Part shown: in pieces, positions 35,846 through 47,870 of the stretch
Position numbering within the stretch: position 1 is the stretch's first letter
Layout: the number at the start of each line of letters is the position of its first letter
Source of the DNA: Epinephelus fuscoguttatus
Lineage: Eukaryota > Chordata > Actinopteri > Perciformes > Serranidae
Length of the DNA: 64,000 nt
Assembly (NCBI RefSeq): GCF_011397635.1
Contig: NC_064755.1
Coordinates: 19,947,282-20,011,281 of the forward strand
Direction of reading: 5' to 3'
Position numbers and translations under genes: made by a program
The notes under the pieces: model-generated
Told to the model about the DNA's origin: nothing
The model's input: the letters and a program-made list of their open reading frames with translations, nothing else
Database searches by the model: none

Positions 35846-35955
35846 TGGTTGTCTGTCTCTATGTGTCAGCCCTGCGACAGTCTGGCGACCTGTCCAGGGT
35901 GTACCCTGCCCCCCCCCCCGCGATCCTCAAGAGGATGAAGCGGTTAGAAGATTAA
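35846..35955 (-). repeat. fragment of the same interspersed repeat as 5780-6147
   Basis: Reverse complement reads 'cttctaaccgcttcatcctc', 'cagggtacaccctggacagg' and 'agagacagacaaccattc', the first ~110 bp of the family at 5780-6147. It is followed by a ~22-bp poly-A run at 35980-36001. Confidence 0.7.
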
Positions 35956-36172
35956 TGAATGAATGAAGCTTAAAAGTTAAAAAAAAAAAAAAAAAAAAAA
36001 AGCTCGTTAAATACTGTACATTTTTATTTCCAATTGATGTGAAATAAAAATGTACAGTAAAAAATATTTTCGTGGCATGTTTGCTTCTTTGCTTTTATTT
36101 GAGAGTAACAGCTGATAGGAGACAGGAAACAAGGAGATAGAAACAGGGGAAATGACCACCCAGTCCACATCA

Positions 36173-36885
36173 GGGGTGTCAAACTCATTTTAATTCATAA
36201 TCCAAATACAGTCCAATATGATCTCAAGTGGGCCAGACTGGTAAAACATTTGCAGAATATCCTATAAATAACAACACCTGTGAATGTTTCCCTTTCTTTC
36301 AGTGTAAGAAGTAAGAAGTAGAAGTACTCTGAAAACGGTCATCCATTTACAAAACACATGATGAAGAGCCTGAGATTTCTTTAGAAAAATATGTCAGTTT
36401 TCCCAGATGCAGTCAGTCTGCTACTCACATGTGCATACATTTGTGTAGTGCTGGCATGACAAACCAAACTAAAGTGGAAGCTATTGAGGAAGCAGTTTTA
36501 TTCATCTCCCTGTCTTACAAACCATTCATAAATCAAAGGTTTTGGTAGTGCTTTAAAAATTGTGTTCCACAAGTACAGTTTAAGATAAAAGTCTGAAGCA
36601 GATTGTTTTGCACTTTTGAACAGTGTTCACTATCTTTAAATATGACCACAATAAGTATTTACTGTTATTTCAGATAACCATATTCTGGTTCAGTGAAAAG
36701 CATTTGAAGCAGCATTTTACATGAAGTAGGATACTCACTGCTAAACTGTGCTCCTGAAACCTGGCACCGCTAAGCCTTGACAAGTGCAATATAAGACAAC
36801 ATTAGGTATGCAAAGTCATCCAGTGGGCTAGATTGGATCCTTTTGCCGGCCACTTCTGGTCCACAGGACATATGTTTGATGAACC
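36173..36885. mobile_element. hAT (Charlie-like) non-autonomous transposon
   Basis: Left end CAGGGGTGTCAAACTCATTT; right end, reverse complemented, begins CAGGTTCATCAAACATATG. Interior near the ends has 'aagtgggccagactggtaaaa' and 'cagtgggctagattggatcc', the 'gggcc' motifs typical of this large hAT family. No transposase frame. Confidence 0.7.
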
Positions 36886-36889
36886 TGGT

Positions 36890-37760
36890 TTAAGGGAATG
36901 ACCCTGGATGGCAAAAGTGCCACCACCCCATCATTTAACTTGCCTACTATGCTTCAGTATACCAAAAAACATTCTAGCAAAAGTAAAGATACTGCATTTA
37001 GAAAATGTATCTAAAAGTAAATCTTAGCTATAATTGGCAGTTAGTTGTAAAAAACAAAGGAAACCAAACCAAACCAAAAAACAAACAAAAAAAACACCAA
37101 AAAGTCTCAGAAGTAACCCATCATAATGTTGATTTTAAAACTTTATTTTAACAGGGTTATTTTGTTTAATTTTTGCAGAAGATCCAGTTAGTGTGTTATG
37201 TCTCTAAATAGAAATGAATTGTGCCTCTTAGCCTGTACTACATACAAAATGAAAATACATAAGGGAAGTTCCAGCCTTCTACCTTAAATTTACAGCAGGC
37301 CTACAACAGTAATTCTTTCTATATATGTTGTCTCATTTGTTTTCTTTGCAATGTCTTGATGCCATCCGGAGTTAATAATATATAACTTGCAAAATTAAAA
37401 CAAATGTGTTTCTATTTTGCTAGATATTTTTTAATAGTATGTCATTTCCCTTAACAAATACAAAGTCAAACTCTAACAACTATTACAAACATCTTCATTT
37501 TATAATAGATCATGTTTTTGTTGTTATAACCATAACCAAACAAAATCAGGACTTTGATGCATGTTAATAAAATCTACTGTTAAAAAGGCTTACTAGTATA
37601 CAAACATATAAAAAAAGATATGTGATCATATATCTACAAAGCCACAGCTTCTGGTAATGCATTAATTCACAGAGTATTTGCTAACTGATTTTTCTGAACA
37701 ACACTGGATGAAGAAGAGGATCTTGACAGGATGATCAGGAGAAGTTTACTTCAGTCCTGG
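36890..37760. other. 3' flank of the titin-like gene
   Basis: No gene. Likely holds the 3' UTR of the minus-strand gene that ends at 37761. An AATAAA on the minus strand lies at about 37142-37147. The stretch 37060-37090 is a low-complexity (CCAAA)n run. Confidence 0.3.
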
Positions 37761-40700
37761 CTAAGCTCCTTGATTTGTCTCCCAGTCTGTTGTATCTGAA
37801 AAATATCAAATAATAATAATTTTTAAAAAACTCTTATTGCAAGAAATAGAATCATACAAAACTGAAAGAATTGTACCTATCATTTTTGTTCCCTCCTTGG
37901 TCTCAGCTGGAACACCGGTCCCGTACTCATTCACACCAGTGATTCTAAAGAAGTAAATTCCTCCCTCCTCCAGGTCAGACACCTTGTAGGACAGTCGGCG
38001 GCATTTGTCTGTGAGTCTCGTCCACCCCTTCCTGCTGAGGTCCCGTATATCTACAAGGTAGCTCTTGACAGGGCCTCCTCCCTCATTCTCAGGGATGTCC
38101 CAGGTAACGGTGGCAGAGCTCTTGGTCACATCTTTCACTCTGATCTGTGCTGGCGGACCAGGTGAATCCAAAACCCTCACACTCAGTGTCAAAGAGGCAG
38201 ATCCAGCAACGTTTTGAAATTTGACAATGTATTTGCCAGAGTCATCACGAGTTGCCCCTTCCACTGTGATAGAGGTGACAGAGCTGCTGGTGTTGATCAG
38301 TCCTCTGATCCTCAGATCTACATCTGCTTTTTCCCATGTCACATTAGGAACAGGTTTGCCTGTGAAAGGCACAGTCAAAGTGAAGGAGCTGCCATCTTTA
38401 ACAAGCAGGGTCTTCCTCATATCTGGGCTAATATCAAACCTGGGCTCCTCCTCTCTATCCACAGCCACTTCAGGATCTGTCTCAGGACTTGGCTCGCTGA
38501 TGCCAATCTTGTTTATGGATCTGACAGTAAAAACATATGCCGTCCCTGATGTGAGGCCAGTTACTGTAAACTCTGTTCTGTCTGTGTTATGAACACCAAC
38601 AGTCCACTCTTCTTCTGCTGGTGTTTTGTATTCAACCTTGTATCCTGTAACTGCTGCTCCACCATCAAACAGCGGCTTGTTCCATGACAGTGTGATGGCA
38701 GTCCTGGATGAATCGATGACGGTTGGTTTTGCAGGAGGGGAAGGGAGAAACTTTGGATCCTCAGCCAGAGTGAGTGGGCAGGGGAGACTGGGTTCACTTA
38801 GCCCAGCAGCGTTCTCAGCAAAGACTCTGAATTCATACTCACACCCCACATGCAGCCCGCTAGCTTTGAATCGTAGGTCATAGACAGGCTTCTTGTTAAT
38901 ACAAACCCATCGGACACCCAGCTTCTCCCTTCTCTCAACGATGTAACCACTGATTCGGCTGCCACCATCAGAGGCAGGTCTCTTCCAGCAGATAGTCATG
39001 GCCTCGCTGGTTGCACTTGTGACCTCAACATCAGTCGGGGGGGATGGGATAGTAAAGGGATCGACGGCCTTGATGGGCTCACTTTCCAAAGTCTCACCTT
39101 CCCCATATTTGTTTACTGCCTTCACCCTAAACAGGTATTCGTTTCCTTTGAGTAGCTTTGTAATTTTGCAGGTAGTTGCCATCATGTCACCGTACATAAG
39201 GGTCCAGGCTACACGGCTGGTTTCACACTTTTCAACAATGTAGTGCATGATCTCGGCACCGCCAGTCTCATGAGGGGGTCCCCATGACAGGGTGCATTTC
39301 TCTGCTGAGAGTCCAGACACTTCCAGAGGTCCAGCAGGTGGGCCTGGCCTGTCCAGGACCTTGCAGGTGATAGTCCTGGATGTCACACCCCCTGTACTCT
39401 GTAGGGTCAGAGTATACTGTCCAGAGTCTTTCCTAACACTTTCTCTGATAAGAAGAGAGGTATGCGTCTTTGTTGCAGTTACCTCAACCCTTCCCTTGCT
39501 TCCGATATTTCTACCATTCTTCAACCAAAACACTGTGGGGTTAGGGCGGCCAGAGATGTCAGCATCTATTCTTAGGAGGTCTCCTGCTTTGACAACCACC
39601 GCCTGTCTAAATTTGTCCTCCAAGATAATTTTGGGTGGCTCCACATCATGCTGCACTGTAACAGGTCCGGTGGTTTCAGAGGGCGCACTGAAGTTCTCGG
39701 CTGCATTCTTTGCAGTCACACGAAAATCATACTGTTCTCCCTCTGTGAGGCCAGTCACTTCCAAGAAGGTGTCCAATAAGTTGGTGAAGTTGCACTTAAG
39801 CCAGCAACTCTCTGGCAGCTCCTTACGCTCAACAATGTACCCAGTTATTTTAGCCCCGCCATCATATTCTGGTTTGTCCCAGGACAGGGAAACTGAGCTG
39901 TTAGTTATATTGGTGACTGTGAGGTTGTGTGGGGGATCGCACTGGTCTCTTGCTGCCACAGGCTCAGATGCCTTACTGCATGGTCCAACACCGGCTATAT
40001 TCTCAGCACACACCCGAAACTCATATATCAGACCTTCTTCAACACTTGTTACCTTAAACTGGTTCTCAGTCACTGGGCTTCTGTTTAACTTTGTCCACAA
40101 AATACTGCTCTGATCTTTGCATTCAATATGATAACCAATGACAGGGCTGCCACCATCACTGTCTGGCTTGCTCCATGCAACCACCACAACGGACTTTGAG
40201 GCACTGACAACATGGAGATTAGTTGGTGGACCAGGGGGCTTAAAGGGATACTGGGCAACGACATGCTCAGACTCAACAAACTGGCTTTTGCCGTAGCGAT
40301 TTTCTGCAGCAACACGAAACTGATATTCAGTGCCCTGTGTCAGACGGGAAATCTTGATTGATGTCCTGGCAACTGTAGCTGACACAGTCTGCCATATTGT
40401 GCTGCCTGTATCTCTCTTCTCAACAACGTAATTACTGATTTGACAGCCGCCAGTGTAGTGAGGGGGCTGCCATGACAATGACATAAAGTCAGCACTCACT
40501 TCATCCACTCTGAGCTCACTTGGTGGTCCAGGTCTTTCAAATACATTAACAAAGATTTCAGCGGATGTAGTTCCAGATGAGTTGGCCAGGGTCACCTCAT
40601 ACATGCCAACATCTGATCTGGTTGCATCTTTGATAATGATCTGAGACGATGTGTCAGATGTGTGCACATTTACTCTGCTTGTCTCTTTCAGCAAGTTACC

Positions 40701-43700
40701 ATCTTTCTTCCAGGCTGCTGTTGGCGGTGGCACACCCTTGAATGGAACGTCGATCTTTAAATCATTTCCTGCCTTTACAGTGAATGTGTTGGACAGCAAA
40801 TTAATAACAGGCTCAGCGTTGGTATCCTTTACTGTAACAGGTGTCAAAAGGGACTTTGGTTCACTTTTTCCCTTTTCGTTCACAGCAGTAACTCTAAAGA
40901 AATACTCCTGTCCTTTTTCCAGCCCATTAATAGTCACTTCCGGTGCTTTACTCTGTGAACACAATGCCCACGTATCATCTCCCTTGGCCTGCATTTCTAC
41001 CATATAACAAGTGATTTTGCTCCCTCCATCATGGCCAGGCTTCTCCCAAAAGAGTCTTGCACTATTGGAAGTAACATCACTGACTGTGATTTTGCCAGGA
41101 GGCAGAGGAGCCTCCGACACTTTAACAGGCTCAGAGATCTCTGCTGGCAGTCCAGTGCCAAACTCATTCACGGCAAGGACACGGAAATAATAGAAGCTCC
41201 CTTCCTGGAGATTGTCAATCTTGTATGAGTTTCTCACACAGTTGCTACAGACACTTGTGAATGCTTTTCTGGCCTCCTCTCGCTTTTCTACAATGTAGTG
41301 GGAAATCTTTGCTCCCCCGTCGATGAGAGGTGCCTCCCAAGTGATGGACACAGAGTCCCTCTTCACATCCTTTACCTCTAAGTTGGTTGGTGCACTGGGA
41401 GAGTCCAACACTCTGACATTAATGAATGCTGATTTAGTGCCTCTGCAGTTCTCAGCAGTCAACACATACTTTCCTGTGTGACTTCTATTGACATTCTCGA
41501 TCACTAACTCTGTATGGGAGCTTGTTACTTCAATTTGAGCACGCTCACTGACAGCGCCGCCTTCCTTTGACCATTTAACCTCAGGCTTTGGCCTTCCTCT
41601 GATGGTGACAAGGAGACGTAACGTGGAGCAGGCCCGAACACTGACAATCTTCCTCAAGGTAGAGTCCAACTCGATCTCAGGTGCCTCCAGTTTTTCAGCA
41701 GCTACCACAGTCTCAGGTAGATCCACATGCTCTCCAACTCCAGCAACGTTCATCGCACGGATACGAAAATTGTACTTTGCATTTTCTCTCAGTCTCTTCA
41801 CAGTGTAGCTTGTGTCCTCTACACCTGTGCTTGGTGTACATGCAGTCCACTCGTCTTCTGCTTCTTCTTTCATCTCAACTACAAATCCACTGATGCCTGC
41901 TCCTCCATCATAGATGGGCCTTGACCAGGTCAGAGACACAGTACTGCCAGAATAGTCTGTCACTTTGGGGTTGGTGGGGGGACCAGGTGGGTAAGTAGCT
42001 TCACATATTTTTATAAATTCACTTGGCTCACTGGGTGCACCCACACCACCAGCATTCTCTGCCATTACTCTAAACTGATAGTAATGTCCCTCAGTGAGCC
42101 CTGTGCATCGGAATCGCAAGTCATTTAGTCTTCTCTTGTTGCATTTGGTCCACCTGACACCCTCTTTGTCACATTTCTCCAGGATGTAGCCTTCAATCTC
42201 TGAGCCTCCATCACTCTCGGGTCTTTCCCATGATAGCACGACAGAGTCACCAGTCACAGCGCTGGCTGTAGGGGTTGAAGGTGCACTAGGTGTTTTAAAA
42301 GGGTTCTGTGCAATGAATGGGTCTGATTCCAGGAATTCACCAACACCAAATTTATTCACAGCAGCTATTCTGAATATATACTCTTTCCCCTGCACCAGTT
42401 TTGTCACTTTGTAGCTGACAGCTTCAACTTGAGACTCAACCCCTGTCCATGTAACACGGCTGGTCTCCCTTTTTTCAACGATGTAGTGAGTAACACTGGC
42501 ACCACCATCATTTAAAGGAGGGTTCCAGTGAAGATTACACTTCTCTGCACTGACAGCTTTCACCTTCAAAGGTCCGTCTGGAGGACCAGGTCGATCCAGG
42601 ACCTTCACATTAGCTGAGACAGATGTAGTTCCACCAACGTTACTGAGGTTCAAGACAAAGCGCCCCCCATCCACTCGAGCACAGTCCCTGACGGTAAGAG
42701 TCGTATGAGTGAGGGTGTTTTTGATCTCCATTCTTGGCGTAGCTTTGTCAATTTCTTTTCCATCCTTCAGCCATATTATTGCAGGAAGGGGCTTCCCAGA
42801 GTAATCAGCATCAATAACGAATGTCTCACCAGCCTGAACAATGGTAGCACTCTTGAATTTAGGATCCATGAACGCTTTGGGTCCTTCAATGACATCCTGA
42901 GCGATGATGATTACGCTTTCTGAGGGTGTGCTCCAGACGCCAGCACCGTTCTTAGCAGTTACTCTAAACTCGTAACCTTGACCTCCTGTCAGACCTGTGA
43001 CTGTGAACTCAGTCTCAATAACATTGGTGAAGTTTGCCTTCATCCATCTGCCATCTGGGAGCTCCTTCTTTTCAACAACGTAGCCTGTAATTGTGCTTCC
43101 TCCGTCATACTTAGGTTTTGCCCACTGAAGTGTGATGTTGTCTCTAGTGATGACAACAGCTTCAGGTTTACCAGGTGGATCACAGCGGTCTCGTGCCACA
43201 TAGCTTTCAGATATCTTGCTAGGTGGGCTGAGTCCTGCAATATTCTCAGCAATGACTCTGAATTCATACTCAATGCCTTCCTCCAGTCCACTTGCTTTGA
43301 AGCGAGCATCAGGTAGGACAAGTTTGTTCAGCTTGGTCCATAAAATGCTGTTCTTCTCTTTGCGCTCAAGGTGATAGCCAGTGATGGGGCTGCCTCCATC
43401 TTTAGCTGGAGGCTCCCATTCAACCACCATGCTGTACTTTGTCACTGAGGACACGAAGGGGGTGCCAGGAGCTGTTGGCACACTGAAAGGATATTGTGCA
43501 ACCACAATAGGAGAGGTGATTGCAGTACTCTTTCCATACCTATTTTCTGCAAACACTCTGAATTGATATTCATTTCCTGTCTTCAGTTTGGTGACTTTGA
43601 TTGTGGTTCTTACTGTCGTTGCCGACACAGTCTGCCAGTCTGTACTTAAAACGTCCCGTTTCTCTACTACATAGTTGTCTAGCTGACAGCCTCCTGTGTA

Positions 43701-45432
43701 TTCTGGCGCCCCCCAGGAGATGGTAACATAGTCAGAACTGATCTCATCAATCTTCACAGGCCCTGTGGGTGGGTCGGGCTTTTCGAGAACAACCACAGTG
43801 ATTTCTCCTGTATATTTTCCAGCGCTGTTGCTTGCCGTGATGGAGTATTGACCAGAGTGCTCCCTGGCAGCATGTCTGATATGAAGAACTGTTAATGGTG
43901 ATGTATTTGACACTTCTAACCTTGATGTCTCTTTGACTGGCTGAGCATCTTTTTTCCATTCAATCTTTGGTGCTGGGTGTCCAGTCACTGGGATCTCTAC
44001 TTTCAGATCTTCCCCATTCTTGACAGTAAATGTGCCAAAAGTTATCTGGAGCTCTGGCTTAATAGCCTTTTCCTTATCTGTGACAGGGCCAGGCTGGACC
44101 CCAGGGTGGTGTTCTGCGCTCTCTGCAGCAGGAGCAGCCTGACCTGGTGTGAGGAAAAACAGCATCAAATAAGGAAAACATTAGCTGGTATCACTGTGCA
44201 GACTGGTTATACAAAATTAGTCTATGCGACTTTTAAATGCATTCGAGTAAACGCATTAAACTGTTGAGTGAATGTTAAAACTTCCAACTTTATCTTACAT
44301 AGATAACACCGTCAAGAAGTGAAGGTTAGATAATTGCCAGAAGTATGTTTTTTGCATTTATCTGTGATTGTTAATTTAATCATTATGAAATTGAATTCTT
44401 AAGAAAAGTATAACTTTTTATTATCTAGACCACACAATGATGGGATGAATGCATGACATACCGTGGACATTGGCTGTGAGGGGTGGCTGGGTATTGTTTG
44501 CTGTGAGCTCTGCGTGAGGTGTCACATTTATATTTAGAGTGTGAGATGTGTCTTCTGCTTTCTTCCCCGCCTACAAAAGAAAATAGTCTGTCAGAGAGTA
44601 TAAAGATAAACACCAGCTTAAACAATCAGCGTGACGTGTTTCTTTTTTCCCTTTTTTTAGTAAGACTGTTATGTTGTTTGGTGAAAAAAACATTTTAAAA
44701 TTGCTATACATCTAAAATCTTTAGACATATTTTCAAAGCAGCATAAACGGTCCATGTTTCCTTTATCAGTTTCTGTATAATAGGCTATGTAGTGCTTGAG
44801 CTATTCTTTATTTTGTTATGTTTATCTTCTAAACCCTCATCTCATGAAACTACACATAATCTCTCACAAATTATTTATTTGTTTATTTCTTAAGTTTTAT
44901 TTTATGTTCTTTTTTTCTTTACTATTTACATTTATATTGTCTGTTTTTCTCACCTTGTATACGTAGCCTATATGTCTTAGTATAAATGAGCTCTTTCTCT
45001 TTTCTATATGTCGAGAAGATCAACAACAGTTCAAGTGACAAAAACACACATTTTGCTATACATACTCAATCATAATAGAATTTTGACAAAACTAACTTTA
45101 GTAATCAAGCTAGCACGTAGGTTATCATAGTGAGTGTGATATGTTGGTAACAGAAACTGTTGATGGAGTTAAAAATAACTAGAGGCATGGCGGACCAGGC
45201 TGCCATCTGCTCAACTGAACAGATACACCTCTATTATTATCTAACCCTTAAAGCTCTCATAATGTTTAAACCTTTTCACTTTAGAAAGAACCGCAATAAA
45301 GACAAATCATTACTCAAAAAGTAGCTGCCAGATAGTTCAATAACGATCAAGATATGATATAAGATATAAGATTGTTACAAGTATTATAGTTTCAGACACA
45401 ACTGTACTTACTTTGTTGTTGCTGGCCTCCAT
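37761..45432 (-). CDS. titin A-band (C-zone)-like protein of 6 Ig and 15 fibronectin-III domains, about 2143 aa
   Basis: Exons read on the minus strand: 45412-45432 (MEASNNK), 44462-44570, 37877-44143 (6267 nt, uninterrupted), 37761-37795 (ends ..DWETNQGA, stop). All GT-AG; the introns bounding the large exon are phase 1, as is usual between Ig/Fn3 modules. After a low-complexity Pro/Ala/Thr-rich N-terminus (about residues 1-72) come 21 modules in the order I-F-F-F-I-F-F-F-I-F-F, then I-F-F-F-I-F-F-F-I-F. This is a rotation of the 11-domain titin C-zone super-repeat. Fn3 modules carry PPGPP linkers, W..P..DGG and Y.FRV.A.N; Ig modules carry K..W.K.G and a D.G.Y motif. No kinase, PEVK, Z-disc or M-line regions. 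Titin C-zone modules bind myosin tails and MyBP-C (family knowledge), so thick-filament association is plausible but inferred. No gene of this kind is known to me between CIB1 and GDPGP1. The large exon is certain; exons 1, 2 and the last are predicted. Confidence 0.85.
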
Positions 45433-45740
45433 TGTTCCTCTCACTTGTCTTTATTTATGTATAAGAAATGAGATGAAAATTCAAAATCCAGCTAGTTCAG
45501 GTAATCAGTAGCATCGACTGTGATGAGCCCCCAAACTGTGTGGCAGAGATTCACGACTCTGCCAATCACTGCCTGCTTTATCTCTAAAAGCATGCAGGGA
45601 CTAAAATAACTATGTTGCCTGATTGGCCAGCTGCTCATTCTTTCAAAGTTAGCTGAGCCATCGTGGGTCAGCGAGGGAAAACTTAGACACTTGCTCAACA
45701 GTAAAATATTGCGCACACACTCTTCCAGATATAAGGGGGA
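45433..45740 (-). promoter_or_regulatory. candidate promoter of the titin-like gene
   Basis: Upstream of the first predicted coding exon on the minus strand: an inverted CCAAT (CCAATC at about 45621-45626), an E-box CAGCTG at about 45628-45633, and CCCTTATATC near 45728, close to a CArG box. E-box and CArG-like sites would suit a muscle gene, but these motifs are short and no transcription start is shown. Confidence 0.25.
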
Positions 45741-45887
45741 TTACCATATTACTTTACAGTTTAGATATCATCTAAATAGCTTTGTGTATGTGTGTTCATT
45801 GGGGGTTGGTTGAGTTATGTGAGCACATTAGTGAGCAGCCTTCCTAAACAAATGCTCAGTCACTGCAACACTATGAGTGGGTGAGGG

Positions 45888-46035
45888 CAGTGGTGGAATA
45901 TAAGGAAGTACATTAACTCAAATACTGTACTTGTACTTAGAATTTTCAGGCACTTTTACTTTACTTGAATATTTTCCATTTTCTGCTACTTTATACTTGT
46001 AATAAACTACATTTCAGAGGCAAATACTGTCACCT
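45888..46035 (+). mobile_element. fragment of the 'tacttaagtac' MITE family, copy 3
   Basis: Begins cagtggtggaatataagg and continues with 'gtacttgtacttagaatttt' and 'actttacttgaatattttcc'. Matches the left half of 30700-31805. The right half is absent. Confidence 0.55.
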
Positions 46036-46049
46036 AATTTGCACTCTGT

Positions 46050-46385
46050 TCATGGGCAGATTTTGAGACATTGGGCACAGATTTACTTAGGGCCCCACCA
46101 CTTCCTCAAAATAGGAGCAGGACACACAGTCGTTGTGGTGGTTTTGAGTCTCTTTGCAATCGTTATGCATCTTTTTGTGTCACTTTGTGGTAATTTTGTG
46201 TCTCCTTGTGGTGATACTGTGTCTTCTTGGTTTAATTTATGTGTATCTTTAAGTAAATTTGTGTCCTTGTCAGATTCTATCCTTTTTTATTTCTACATGA
46301 TTATGCACTGTTCTGAGGAAGCTGCTACAATTTCGTCATGCACCGGTATGATGACAATAAAGGAAATTCTGATTCTGATTCTGAT
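46050..46385 (+). repeat. non-LTR element 3' tail with (TTCTGA)n end and internal 'gtgtct' periodicity
   Basis: Ends 'atgacaataaaggaaattct' followed by repeats of GATTCT, a known teleost LINE/SINE terminus. Between 46140 and 46265 the sequence repeats 'tttgtgtctctttgtggt'-like units of about 20-25 bp. Confidence 0.5.
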
Positions 46386-46679
46386 GTAGGCTATAGGATG
46401 TAAAATTGTTCTTTTTTTATGTTATGAAAAAGTAAAAAGTAAGTTTAAAAAGTATATGTTAGACTGCCCCCTGATTTTAATTGATATGTATCTAAGGAAT
46501 AATTTTTCTGCTATTTCTTCTGCTGTTATCAAATACCAACCTTTTATAATATTAAAATGTAAAAATATTAAACATTAAACTTGTAATTACACTGATATTA
46601 ACATACATTTATACAGTTTTAATGTGGAAACTACGAGATCATTCAAGTACCATTTCTAGAAACAATTATTCTGAAAACC

Positions 46680-46933
46680 TGAACCGGAAATACACCAATA
46701 AACACCGACGAAGAAGAACACGTGTAACCAAGGAAGTCGGATGAATGAAGCTCATGATGAAGCTAGCTGAGTTAAGCTAACACACCGGTGCTAAGAAAAA
46801 ACAGGATATAAAACAAATTATGCGAATGTGAATAAGAGTTTGTTGTGTGTTTTAAAAAAGGCCTTTAATCTGCTGTTTGTTCCAGGACACTGGCTTTGAC
46901 ACGGTGATATTACGCGACTGTCAAAATAAAAAG
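46680..46933 (+). promoter_or_regulatory. gdpgp1 promoter and 5' UTR exon (predicted)
   Basis: An ETS-type ACCGGAA at about 46683 and a CACGTG E-box at about 46720 lie upstream of a good splice donor (AAAAAG/GTGAGTA at 46934). The donor can join the acceptor TTCTTTGCAG at 47805-47814 just before the coding exon. In-frame translation upstream is closed by a stop, so this exon is non-coding for the main frame. Confidence 0.5.
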
Positions 46934-47002
46934 GTGAGTACCTGGTTGTGTTATGGACAAACAACCAGTAGCTATTAGTTTCTGTCACAGACATTATCAT
47001 TG

Positions 47003-47290
47003 TCAGTGGTGGAATTCACTCAAATAACCTTACTGCAGTTTAGTACTAATTTGAGGTATGTTTATTTTACTGCAACTTCACTACTGAATTCATTTCGGGG
47101 ATATGCTGCATTTTTTTTACTTTACTATCTTACACTTGTCTAAACAATGCATCGCGTTTTATAAATTCATAATATATTTTGTACATAAAAAAGATTATGA
47201 TTAATATATTGATTTATCTGTAATAATGATCGATTGGGTCACATAATAACAACAGAAATCACTGTTTAGGGTTTCTGTCCTCCACTGATG
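47003..47290. mobile_element. 'tacttaagtac' family MITE, copy 4, degenerate
   Basis: Starts cagtggtggaattcactcaa and ends 'tttctgtcctccactgatg'. The interior keeps 'tttgaggta' and 'actttactatcttacac'. Lies in the gdpgp1 5' UTR intron. Confidence 0.45.
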
Positions 47291-47816
47291 TTAACAACCC
47301 TGGTTGTAGAGTTGTAGTACACTAAATTAAATGTCATGCCAGTTTAATAACTGATAAAATGAACTGGCAACAATTTAGATAATTGATTAATTTATAGTTT
47401 AGTTTATTTATTTGCACATACATGTGTGTAGAAAAGATAGTATGATGTTAAAAGTTTAAACATTGTGCAGGAGAGGTTAGAAGCCAAGAAATGTCTTACG
47501 AAGATGCCTACCTTATTAAATATCAGCAATCATACATAAAGAAAAAGATGAAAACAAACATTGCATAATTGATCAAAGTTACAAGACTAAGGAGTAATAT
47601 AAAACTGATAGAAATGTACAAATTACAGAAAAAGTTTGTTTATAAGTTAAAATGCATCACATATGTATTAATGAAGTGTTATGAGTCTTTGCAAATTAGT
47701 CCCTTTAGATGTTTTTAAATAATGATAATTTAGATTTTGATTGCATAGTTGATTGATTGATGTTGATTAGTAGTTGATTTAGTAGGCAGACTAATCAATA
47801 ATTGTTCTTTGCAGCC

Positions 47817-47870
47817 ATGTTCACAGGCTACTCATGTGACCCAGCGCTCTGTCAGCAAAATGACATCTAA
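47817..47870 (+). promoter_or_regulatory. upstream ORF overlapping the gdpgp1 start codon
   Basis: Three bases into the coding exon (after the CAG acceptor) an ATG in GCCATG context opens a 17-codon frame, MFTGYSCDPALCQQNDI, that stops at TAA 47868-47870, past the main ATG at 47860. Translation from it would be expected to lower initiation at gdpgp1. This is inferred and depends on the acceptor at 47814 being used. Confidence 0.5.

Noticed and set aside
38214-40113. Plus-strand frames opposite the Ig/Fn3 exon, up to 273 codons
   Set aside because: They are antisense shadows of a strongly biased coding exon, with no domain similarity or splice support.
37806-44168. Reading the 2120-codon open frame as a complete protein starting MMLFFLTPGQ
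   Set aside because: The first eight codons are intronic (the acceptor CACACCAG ends at 44144) and the last stretch after KMI is past the donor at 37872-37876. The exon borders fit phase and motif better.
47809-47859. gdpgp1 starting upstream at 47809
   Set aside because: That start is a TTG inside the splice acceptor region. The first in-frame ATG is at 47860 and the protein length then fits the family.
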